This document shows positions 7,213 through 14,343 of a DNA stretch of 14,741 nucleotides, one piece after another (positions within the stretch are counted from its first letter, which is position 1; the number at the start of each line of letters is the position of its first letter). A program made the translations under genes and the position numbers. The notes under the pieces are model-generated. The model saw only the letters and a list, made by a program, of their open reading frames with translations. It searched no databases and was not told the DNA's origin. This DNA is from an uncultured Alphaproteobacteria bacterium (GTDB lineage: Bacteria > Pseudomonadota > Alphaproteobacteria > Thalassobaculales > Thalassobaculaceae), in assembly GCA_938028645.1 (NCBI GenBank), contig CALIMD010000287.1:1-14741 (forward strand). The letters run 5' to 3'.

Positions 7213-7812
7213 TTAGCTTGAATGCATCGCTTCAGTGGCTCCCAAGACAGCTTGCCTAAATTGATTTTTTATATAAACACCATCTCGTGAGGGTAGGATT
7301 AGGTTAGGCTTGCCAGCAGCAACCTTAATCACCGCCACCATAGGTAATAACCCTGAAGTTAGCGCCGTTGTTAGCCCTTCTAGTGTCTCTGGATTATTAA
7401 CGGTCATGGTCGTTTGTATGCCAGCCCCGGATGCGATTGCAGCAATATCAGTTCCATGAGACGTATGCGTACGCTGCATGCCCGTCTCTCCATAATGTTC
7501 GTTGTCCAGTACTATAACAGCAAGATTAGAAGGTCTTTGAGCCGCAACTGTAGCGAGAGAGCCAAGTCCCATTAACGCTTCTCCATCTCCTGTAATCACC
7601 CAGACTTTTTTATCTGATTGAGCAAGTGCGCAACCCAATCCCATAGATATGGCGCAGCCCATGCCACCCCAGCTATAGAAGTTGTCCGGTCGATGATCAG
7701 AAGCTGCAAGATCCCAAACGGGTGACCCAAGGCCAGTAATTACAAGGGCATTGTTTCTGACGGCCATGATTTTTTTCATGACGTCACTGCGATTTAGTTT
7801 CAAATCAGACAT
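7213..7812 (-). CDS. ThDP-dependent 2-oxo acid decarboxylase, beta subunit (ComE-like)
   Basis: 199-residue protein made of a single thiamine-diphosphate-binding (PP) domain. The ThDP/Mg motif is clear: GDG at 75-77, followed by Asn104 in LDNEHYGETG, the standard GDG-x(26)-N spacing. Upstream, SWGGMGCAISMGLGCALA at 47-64 is the usual conserved segment. In sulfopyruvate decarboxylase ComDE the two halves of the enzyme are separate genes, whereas phosphonopyruvate decarboxylase and acetolactate synthase fuse them; the split arrangement here matches ComDE. The substrate is a 2-oxo acid, with sulfopyruvate or phosphonopyruvate the best-known cases. The ATG overlaps the end of the alpha-subunit gene by 8 bases and has GAGGT at good distance, a coupling that favours equal subunit amounts. 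The transporter follows 10 bases later. Confidence 0.88.
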   Translation of the reverse strand: MSDLKLNRSDVMKKIMAVRNNALVITGLGSPVWDLAASDHRPDNFYSWGGMGCAISMGLGCALAQSDKKVWVITGDGEALMGLGSLATVAAQRPSNLAVIVLDNEHYGETGMQRTHTSHGTDIAAIASGAGIQTTMTVNNPETLEGLTTALTSGLLPMVAVIKVAAGKPNLILPSRDGVYIKNQFRQAVLGATEAMHSS

Positions 7813-8350
7813 GAGTTACCTCTTCTGCTACGTCGGCGATAAATGATTTTGCCCCAATTAATTTTTGTCCAATCAGAACCGCGACGGCGGCGTTGGAAAC
7901 GAAAGCCATTTTTAAACCTGCTTCAATAGCTTCCGCGGCCTCTTTATCGGTTTCTACTTCGAAAACATGAACACCTAAACTTTTCAGAACTGGGGCTACG
8001 GCCTGTCCCATGGGGATCTGCCATGGATTTGACTCTCCATATTGACCACGCATTGTAACGATCATAAACAAGGGAAATTGGCAAGAAGTAATGATCGAAG
8101 CGATCGCATTTACAGTATTTCCCACGCCACTACTTTGCATCAAAACGGCTGATTTATCGCCTCCTAACCAGGCTCCAGCTGATAAGCCTATGCCTTCTTC
8201 TTCTGTTGTCATCACAACGGCATTGATATCGTTATCGGCCTCGCATGAATTGATCAAATCGGTAAGTCCAGCATCGGGGACATATCCTACGGTCTTTATA
8301 TTGAATTCTTTAAACAAGCGGTGAGCCTCTGCGGTCCAGGCGTCAGGCAT
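7805..8350 (-). CDS. ThDP-dependent 2-oxo acid decarboxylase, alpha subunit (ComD-like)
   Basis: 181-residue protein comprising the pyrimidine (PYR) domain of a split ThDP decarboxylase. The catalytic Glu that activates ThDP lies in TTEEEGIGLSAGAWLGG (Glu50-52 region). MQSSGVGNTVNAIASI at 71-86 and RGQYGESNPWQIPMG at 101-115 are typical of sulfopyruvate decarboxylase alpha and phosphonopyruvate decarboxylase N-terminal domains. It works with the downstream beta subunit, with the active site at their interface. The ATG at 8350 has GGGAG about 9 bases upstream, and it is the first gene of a three-gene operon with the beta subunit and the MFS carrier. It ends in TGA followed by T, inside the start of the next gene. 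Whether the substrate is sulfopyruvate, phosphonopyruvate or another 2-oxo acid is open. Confidence 0.87.
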   Translation of the reverse strand: MPDAWTAEAHRLFKEFNIKTVGYVPDAGLTDLINSCEADNDINAVVMTTEEEGIGLSAGAWLGGDKSAVLMQSSGVGNTVNAIASIITSCQFPLFMIVTMRGQYGESNPWQIPMGQAVAPVLKSLGVHVFEVETDKEAAEAIEAGLKMAFVSNAAVAVLIGQKLIGAKSFIADVAEEVTHV

Positions 8351-8604
8351 GATAGATTACTCCCAGGAAACGTAGACATTTGTCTAGTTAGTTCATATTA
8401 TTTCGATGGCTATTTTAAGTCTATTCGAGACAGTGTATGGCATTGTCAGAAATATCAGTCAACTGACCATTAAATAATTCTGTGGTTGTGTTTTATGTTG
8501 ATTTTTTCAATTTAGAGGCATCCGGTTTATCGAATATCAATGACGTTTTTTATATGATCGTGTAAGAGGTATATAAGCCAAAAAGATTGGTTTGGAGAAA
8601 CTTT
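8351..8604. promoter_or_regulatory. Divergent intergenic region rich in small dyads
   Basis: A 254-base gap between the ThDP/MFS operon and the molybdoenzyme gene. I see no convincing ORF or RNA. It holds several GTCT/AGAC dyads: the perfect TAGACA-TT-TGTCTA at 8373-8386 and GTCT-attcg-AGAC at 8419-8431, plus a run containing CAGTCAACTGAC near 8456-8467. A TATATA at 8570-8575 could be a -10 box for the molybdoenzyme gene but has no clear -35. Promoters for both directions must lie here. Confidence 0.4.
8373..8386. promoter_or_regulatory. Perfect 6-bp-arm palindrome, possible operator
   Basis: TAGACA (8373-8378) and TGTCTA (8381-8386) are exact reverse complements with a 2-base centre. The site lies just upstream of the ThDP alpha-subunit Shine-Dalgarno, where a bound repressor would block transcription or early elongation. 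Size and symmetry suit a dimeric helix-turn-helix regulator, but no regulator gene is in the window and chance occurrence is not excluded. Confidence 0.35.
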
Positions 8605-10932
8605 ATGTCAGTAGATAGCGAACTAACCCAGCACTTTCCAACCGCGACACAATGGGGCACGTACGATGCAGAGGTTGAAGACGGTCGCCTGAAACGGTTG
8701 AACGATTATCCGGACGATCCAGCCCCATCAATAATAGGGGCTGGTATGGTTGATGCTATTGATGATGAAGCCCGAATACGGCGGCCAATGGTCCGCAAAA
8801 GTTTTTTAGAAAAAGGTTTTAGCTCAAATAAAAATGAGAGGGGTGCCGAAGCCTTTGTCCCCGTTTCCTGGGAGACAGCATTAGATCTTGCAGCGAGCGA
8901 AATAGGCCGTGTGCGAAATAAGCATGGTAATAAATCAATTTTTGCTAGTTCGTATGGGTGGGCCAGTTCTGGAAGATTCCATCACGCTCAAAGCCAAATC
9001 CATCGTTTTATGAATTTGGCAGGCGGTTATGTTCGGCATAAGAATAGCTATAGCCATGCGGCCGCGGAAGTAACGCTTAAACACATCGTGGCCGAGATGA
9101 AAGATATAATTCATGAGCAGGCAACTGATTGGCCCTCCATAGCTTCTGATTGTGAATTATTCGTGGCATTTGGCGGTTTGCCGGCTAAAAATGCGCAAGT
9201 TAACTTAGGGGGAGTTGGAAGGCATACCTTGCATGAAGGAATGCAATCTTGTTACGATGCAGGGGTCGAGTTTGTTAATATTAGCCCATTAAAAACCGAT
9301 ATAGCCCATATATTTGACCCAGAGTGGATAACCATACGGCCAAATACTGATGCGGCATTGATGTTGGCACTTGCCTATACACTTGTGAGCGAGGAACTCT
9401 ATGACAAAAACTTTATCTCAACTCACACGACGGGTTTAGAAAAATTTCTACCTTACTTAAATGGTGACACTGACGGCCAACCCAAAAATGCGGAATGGGC
9501 GGCTCAAATAACTGGGGTGCCTGCCCAAACAACTATAGATTTGGCGCGACGCATGGCACAATGCAGAACTATGATCTCCACAGCCTGGAGTCTTCAGAGA
9601 AGTGACCATGGAGAACAGCCCATTTGGTTGACAGTGGTTCTTGCATCGCTCCTGGGCCAGATAGGTCTTCCCGGCGGTGGGTTTGGTATTGGTTATGGAT
9701 GTGAGAATGGTATCGGTAACCCAGTAAAAATTTTTAAATGGCCAGCTCTTTCCCAAGGAGTAAATGCGGTAGAGGAATTTATACCAGTAGCTAGAATCGC
9801 TGATATGCTGCTATCTCCTGGATCAAAGTTCAATTACGACGGAGAGGAACTAACTTATCCCGACATCCGTTTGTTGTATTGGGCAGGAGGAAATCCATTT
9901 CACCATCATCAGGATCTAAACCGCCTTGTCGACGCCTTTAGACAGCCTGAATGCGTCATCGTCAATGAAATATGGTGGACTGCAACCGCGCGCCACGCTG
10001 ATATAGTTTTTCCAATTACGACTGTTCTGGAGAGAAACGACCTTATGATGACAAAATGGGAGCCTATGGCTACCCCAATGCACAAGGCTATAGAACCAGT
10101 CGGTGAGAGTAGAAATGATTATGATGTTTTTTCCGGTTTAGCTCAATGACTTGGTTTTTTTGAGGAGTTTACAGAAGGTCGAAATGAAGAAGAATGGCTT
10201 CGGCATTTATGGGACCAGGCGCGTCAAAGAGCTGGCCAGGCAAATTTCGAACTTCCGGATTTCGACACATTCTGGCATGCGGGTCCAAAAGAGATACTGA
10301 AAGCTGAAGATAAAACGATACTACTTGAGGCGTATAGAAAAGATCCTCGCAATAATCCGCTGGCAACTCCATCTGGAAAAATAGAGATCTTTTCGGATGT
10401 TATTGCCGGGTTTGGATATGATGACTGTCCGGGACATCCAGTTTGGATGGAGCCTTTTGAGTGGTTAGGTGGAAAAACTGCCAAAAAATTTCCACTGCAC
10501 ATTATCTCTAATCAACCTAGCACAAGATTACATAGTCAACTTGATAGCGGATCGATAAGTAAAGGAAGCAAAATAAAGGATCGTGAACCTATGACAATGA
10601 ACCCCGTGGATGCGGCGGGTAGAGGTATCAAAACAGGGGATGTCGTGAGAGTCTTCAACGAGCGCGGCAGTTGTCTCGCTGGCGTAAATTTAAGTAAAAA
10701 TGTTATGCCCGGAGTGATACAATTAGCCACTGGGGCATGGTTTGATCCAGTGGTCCCCGGACAAATTGGCGCTTTGTGTAAACACGGAAACCCGAACGTT
10801 TTAACGATGGACCAGGGAACGTCATGTCTTGCTCAGGGGCCAACTGCTCTTTCCACTTTGGTGGAAGTGGAAAAGTTTAATGACGATATTCCAAAAGTGA
10901 CAGCTCACTTGCCGCCCGCTATATCTATTTGA
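8605..10932 (+). pseudogene. BisC/DMSO-reductase-family molybdopterin oxidoreductase with in-frame TGA
   Basis: One frame of 775 codons from ATG 8605 to TGA 10930, broken only by TGA at 10147-10149 (codon 515). Homology is to biotin sulfoxide, TMAO and DMSO reductases. SYGWASSGRFHHAQSQ and NSYSHAAAEV are typical, and Ser150 (second Ser of SYS) is the expected Mo ligand. There is no CxxC iron-sulfur motif and no twin-arginine signal, so a cytoplasmic BisC-like enzyme with bis-MGD is likely. Beyond the stop the frame continues with FTEGRNEEEWLRHLW and the C-terminal cofactor domain (SNQPSTRLHSQLDSG, REPMTMNPVDA, HGNPNVLTMDQGTS). Homologues usually have a residue such as Arg at the TGA position (GLA-x-RLG type), so a CGA-to-TGA change would explain it. 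I prefer ATG 8605 (GGAG 7 bases upstream) to an in-frame TTG at 8587. A truncated product would lack the C-terminal cofactor domain. Confidence 0.87.
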
Positions 10933-10943
10933 AAGGAAGATCG

Positions 10944-11729
10944 ATGGATCAGCTTAACTTCTCCGGAAAAGGGGTGCTCATAACAGGAGGGGCGAGTGGT
11001 ATTGGCAGAGCAACGGCAGATTTATTTGTTGCCAGAGGCGCGCGCGTAGCTATTTCCGATATAGACGAAAGCAAGACAAAGAAAGCGGTTTTAGAGCTTG
11101 GCAATGAACATGTTGCGGCACCAGGTGATGTTGCTAATGAAGGGTCGGTCTCCGAGATATTTACTGTGGCAAAGGCGGGACTTGGGACTATAGACGTCTT
11201 GGTTAATTGTGCAGGTGTTTCTGATACGGTCTTGCCCACTTTGGAACAAGATATTGATCAATGGCAAAAAATTATTGATATAAACCTGACGGGAACCTAT
11301 TTGACTTGTCGGGCAGTTGCTCCGGATATGCTTGAGAAAGGCACCGGCGCTATTGTTAATATCAGTTCTATTGCAGGATTAGTCGGGTTGCCGTATCGCA
11401 ATGCATATACAGCTTCTAAGCATGGCGTTGCTGGAATCACAAAAACTCTGGCGGGTGAATGGGGACAGCATGGGATTCGTGTTAATGCAGTGTCGCCAGG
11501 TTACGTTTTAACGCCGATGGTTCAGAATCTTATTGATACAGGTAAACTGGATCCAAAGATGCTTCAAAGACGAACACCATTAGGAAGACTGGCAGCTCCG
11601 GAAGAGGTAGGGAATGCCATGATGTTTTTAGCGTCGCCTTTGGCCTCCTATATTAATGGTGCCGTGATACCAATAGATGGTGGATATACGGCTTATGGTG
11701 CTGCGGCACCAGCCGTTGATATTGTTTGA
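10944..11729 (+). CDS. Short-chain dehydrogenase/reductase (SDR), NAD type
   Basis: 261-residue classical SDR. The cofactor motif TGGASGIG is at 14-21, and Asp39 after the second strand indicates NAD rather than NADP. NCAG is at 88-91, the structural Asn is Asn114 (INLTG), and the catalytic residues are Ser141/Ser142 (NISS), Tyr155 and Lys159 (YTASK). The C-terminal PIDGGYTAYG is typical. It resembles 3-oxoacyl-ACP reductase and sugar/polyol dehydrogenases; the substrate is not predictable. The ATG at 10944 has AAGGAAG at a good distance and is preferred over a TTG 15 bases upstream that overlaps the molybdoenzyme stop codon. It starts 11 bases after the molybdoenzyme gene and runs directly into the aminopropyltransferase-like gene, so the three are probably one transcript. 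It ends in TGA followed by A. Confidence 0.92.
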   Translation: MDQLNFSGKGVLITGGASGIGRATADLFVARGARVAISDIDESKTKKAVLELGNEHVAAPGDVANEGSVSEIFTVAKAGLGTIDVLVNCAGVSDTVLPTLEQDIDQWQKIIDINLTGTYLTCRAVAPDMLEKGTGAIVNISSIAGLVGLPYRNAYTASKHGVAGITKTLAGEWGQHGIRVNAVSPGYVLTPMVQNLIDTGKLDPKMLQRRTPLGRLAAPEEVGNAMMFLASPLASYINGAVIPIDGGYTAYGAAAPAVDIV

Positions 11730-11733
11730 ATTC

Positions 11734-12606
11734 GTGCCTGTTGCTAGAAAAAAATGGTGGAAAGAACGAATTGGTGAATTTGGCGTCTCCTTGCTGCTAA
11801 ACGCACAATCTCTCCATCGAGAAAAAAGTAAGTATCAGGATATTGAAATTCTGGAACACGACCACTTTGGGAAAATTATGGTTCTAGATGGCTATGTTCA
11901 GGCTTGTCAGGCCGATGAATTTATATATCACGAAATGGCAGTCCATGTTCCGCTTCTGGGGTATCGGCATCAACAAGCCTCCGTTCTTATAATTGGTGGT
12001 GGTGACGGTGGAATTCTGAGGGAAGTATTAGTGCATGATTTCGTGGAATCGGTAACGATGGTCGAAATTGATCGCCGTGTAATCGAGTTATCAAACAAGT
12101 TTCTTGGTATTCAGGGAAATTATAACGATCCTCGAGTTTCGCTTGAAATAGAAGATGCTGCGTCATTTGTTGACACAGCAATTATAGATAAAAAATTATT
12201 TGATTTAATAATACTGGATTTGACCGAGCCAGTAGGGCCTTCTGCTAATCTATTTACAGAACAGTTTATTTCGGCGCTGACCCAGATTGTTTCAGAAAAG
12301 GGAATGATATTAGACTCTGATAGTATTTTCATATCAAACGAAGGAAGCCATTTTTTACAAGAGGAAAGTACTGGCGGCGAGAACTTGATAAATGTCATGC
12401 GTCGAAAGAAATTTCTACCAAAAATAGATATGTATAGGACCAATATTCCATTTTTCCCGGGCGCTGACTTCGGATTTTTTATTTATAGTAATAATAATAT
12501 TTGTCTGCGAGAGCCCGTTTTAAACTTTACTGGGAAACATTATGACCCGGAGATCCATAGAGCTGCATTTGTTTTGCCAAAATGGCAACGTTATTTGCTG
12601 GAATAA
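11734..12606 (+). CDS. Polyamine aminopropyltransferase (spermidine synthase) family protein
   Basis: Rossmann-fold protein of the spermidine synthase family, which moves the aminopropyl group of decarboxylated SAM to a diamine. Numbering from GTG 11734 (290 residues): LDGYVQ at 51-56, DEFIYHEMAVHVPL at 61-74, the nucleotide loop GGGDGGILREVL at 88-99, VEID at 110-113, and the C-terminal EIHRAAFVLPKW. At the diamine site the family motif D-S-S-D-P appears as D162-L-T-E165-P: the catalytic-base Asp is kept, but the second Asp is Glu. The Gln-containing segment usual after the following strand reads MILDSDSIF. Substrate use may therefore differ. The start is uncertain: GTG 11734 lies 4 bases past the SDR stop, while ATG 11695 or ATG 11677 would overlap the SDR gene. 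None has a good Shine-Dalgarno, so coupling is likely. No decarboxylase supplying its usual substrates is seen here. Confidence 0.85.
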   Translation: MPVARKKWWKERIGEFGVSLLLNAQSLHREKSKYQDIEILEHDHFGKIMVLDGYVQACQADEFIYHEMAVHVPLLGYRHQQASVLIIGGGDGGILREVLVHDFVESVTMVEIDRRVIELSNKFLGIQGNYNDPRVSLEIEDAASFVDTAIIDKKLFDLIILDLTEPVGPSANLFTEQFISALTQIVSEKGMILDSDSIFISNEGSHFLQEESTGGENLINVMRRKKFLPKIDMYRTNIPFFPGADFGFFIYSNNNICLREPVLNFTGKHYDPEIHRAAFVLPKWQRYLLE

Positions 12607-12634
12607 GTATACACCCTATTAGATTAAATATGTT

Positions 12635-12665
12635 TTGAACTATTCTAGCTTGATTAAAATATATA
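12635..12665 (+). promoter_or_regulatory. Possible sigma70-type promoter for the ligase gene
   Basis: TTGAAC at 12635-12640 is a fair -35 box. AATATA at 12658-12663 (17-base spacer) or TATATA at 12660-12665 (19-base spacer) could be the -10. It lies in the 97-base gap before the AMP-dependent ligase, the largest gap inside the + strand gene run, so the ligase may have its own start. The match is weak and the region is AT-rich. Confidence 0.3.
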
Positions 12666-12703
12666 CCGTGTGTGTCGATACGCTGATTTGTTGGATATAT
12701 TAA

Positions 12704-14290
12704 ATGACATTCAATACATTCCCCAAATTATTTCAGAATGCTGCCCAAGTGGCGGGTGATGCAAAAATTTATTTTAACGATGAAGTAATAACTTATGCTG
12801 AATTAGAACTGGAAACTCGCAGAGTGGCCCGGGGACTTGCCAAGCTTGGAGTGGGGGCCGGTGACCGTGTTGGGGTTTGGCTGCCTAACTTAAGGGCATA
12901 TTTGGGGTTATTGGGGGCATGCGGTCAATTGGGAGCCATCCTCGTCTCGATGAATACCAGGTTTCGTGGTGCTGAAATCGAAGATGTATTGAGAAGAGTT
13001 AAGCCAAAGGTAGTTGCTTTTGTGACTGAATTGGGCAGAAGTAATCATATTGATATCATTGAAAACATTGAGCCAGATTTATTTTCTTGCGTTGAAGCTC
13101 TTATTCAATGTGATGGAAGAGATTTATACAAAAATAAAAATGTTCAAACACTATATTATGGGTCACTCGTTACTCATGGTCTATTGGAGCAATCGCTTTG
13201 TGAACCAGGCAGCGGCTGCGTTATATTTAATACTTCTGGTACTACCAGTCTTCCTAAATTTGTTCTGCATAACCAACAACGTGTATTAGCCCACGCTGAA
13301 GATGTCGCTCGAATTTTAGAAATGAATAAAATGGATACTGTTGTTTTACAGTCATTACCGTTTTGTGGTGTTTTTGGATTTGTATTTCTTATGGCCGCTA
13401 TTCGAGCAGCGGTGCCCTGTGTTATGCCAGAAATTTTTGAAGCTTCAGACAGTGCACGCCTTATAATCGATTACAAGGTTTCCCATGCCGCTGGTGGTGA
13501 TGATATGTTTTCTCGCCTTTTGGAAGAGGGAATTCGTATAACAAATGATGCACAAATCCCATTCCCTGATCTTCGGGTCTGTCCTTATGCGTCATTCAAC
13601 TCGGCTTTGGCCGATTTTCCTAAAACAGCTTTCAAACGAGGTATCCCGCTTGTGGCGCCATTTGGTATGAGCGAAGTGTTTTCATTTTTCTCGTTAAGAA
13701 AGATGGAAGATGCCGAAAATATACGCACCATTGGTGGTGGGTTTCCTGTTAACATAAACACAAAAGTAAGAGTGAGAGACCCTGATACCCAAGAGATATT
13801 GGGTTTTGAGCAAGAGGGCGAGTTAGAAATATGGAGCCCCAATATTTTTGTAGAGTATTTCGGTGATGTGAAAGCATCTATGGTTGCTTTTACGGAAGAT
13901 GGTTTTCTTAGGACAGGAGATTTAGGAACTGTATCAAAAAATGGTTCCTTCACATATTTAGGTAGAATGGGCGATGTCCTGCGACTTGGCGGTTTTCTAG
14001 TTAATCCATTAGAAATTGAAACGCATCTATGCAGCCATGAAATGGTGGAGGATGCCCAGGTAGTTTCCGTCGCGACAGATAGAGGGAATAAGGCGGTTGC
14101 TTTTATATTATCAAACAAAAATATAGCCTTTTGTGAAACCACTGTTATAGAGTATTGCAGACAGACTCTGGCTGGTTTTAAAGTACCAATAAAGATTATT
14201 CCAGTTGATACATTCCCAACCACCCCCAGCCCCAATGGAACAAAAATTCAAAAATCTGCTCTCAGAGAATTAGCGTTGCAAAGTATCTAA
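12704..14290 (+). CDS. AMP-dependent acyl-CoA synthetase/ligase (ANL superfamily)
   Basis: 528-residue two-domain adenylate-forming enzyme that activates a carboxylic acid with ATP, normally to give an acyl-CoA. ANL motifs in order: TSGTTSLPK at 177-185 (A3; usually TSGTTGxPKG, so two glycines are replaced), FGMSE at 320-324 (A5), FLRTGD at 401-406 (A7), GRMGDVLRLGGFLVNPLEIE at 420-439 (hinge and A8) and NGTKIQK at 511-517 with the catalytic Lys514 (A10). The large and small domains are both complete. No carrier-protein or condensation domain is attached, so a stand-alone CoA ligase is the simplest reading; the acid it uses is unknown. The ATG at 12704 has only a weak upstream GGA. It follows the aminopropyltransferase-like gene by 97 bases on the same strand. 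The next gene, on the other strand, ends 53 bases beyond its stop, and no clear terminator hairpin is visible between them. Confidence 0.9.
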   Translation: MTFNTFPKLFQNAAQVAGDAKIYFNDEVITYAELELETRRVARGLAKLGVGAGDRVGVWLPNLRAYLGLLGACGQLGAILVSMNTRFRGAEIEDVLRRVKPKVVAFVTELGRSNHIDIIENIEPDLFSCVEALIQCDGRDLYKNKNVQTLYYGSLVTHGLLEQSLCEPGSGCVIFNTSGTTSLPKFVLHNQQRVLAHAEDVARILEMNKMDTVVLQSLPFCGVFGFVFLMAAIRAAVPCVMPEIFEASDSARLIIDYKVSHAAGGDDMFSRLLEEGIRITNDAQIPFPDLRVCPYASFNSALADFPKTAFKRGIPLVAPFGMSEVFSFFSLRKMEDAENIRTIGGGFPVNINTKVRVRDPDTQEILGFEQEGELEIWSPNIFVEYFGDVKASMVAFTEDGFLRTGDLGTVSKNGSFTYLGRMGDVLRLGGFLVNPLEIETHLCSHEMVEDAQVVSVATDRGNKAVAFILSNKNIAFCETTVIEYCRQTLAGFKVPIKIIPVDTFPTTPSPNGTKIQKSALRELALQSI

Positions 14291-14343
14291 ATTTTCCACA
14301 ATTTCGTGTCTAATATAATATTTATTTTGGCTGGAACTGTCAT

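Noticed and set aside
5586..10149. UGA reassigned to tryptophan (alternative genetic code)
   Set aside because: Five genes here end in TGA with a properly placed next gene or overlap, TGG is used freely for Trp, and neither interrupted position is a Trp site in its family.
5586..10190. Selenocysteine insertion at the two in-frame TGA codons
   Set aside because: Neither site aligns with a Cys/Sec position (the molybdoenzyme Mo ligand is Ser150, far upstream), and I see no convincing SECIS-like hairpin right after either TGA.
9457..10502. - strand open frames opposite the molybdoenzyme gene
   Set aside because: The + strand frame carries conserved BisC-type motifs throughout; the opposite frames have no recognisable content.
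13585..14235. 216-codon open frame on the - strand inside the ligase gene
   Set aside because: It is antisense to strongly conserved ANL motifs, shows no recognisable domain, and is a shadow of the real frame.
14291..14343. Terminator between the convergent ligase and dehydrogenase genes
   Set aside because: The 53 bases are AT-rich with no clear GC stem plus T run.
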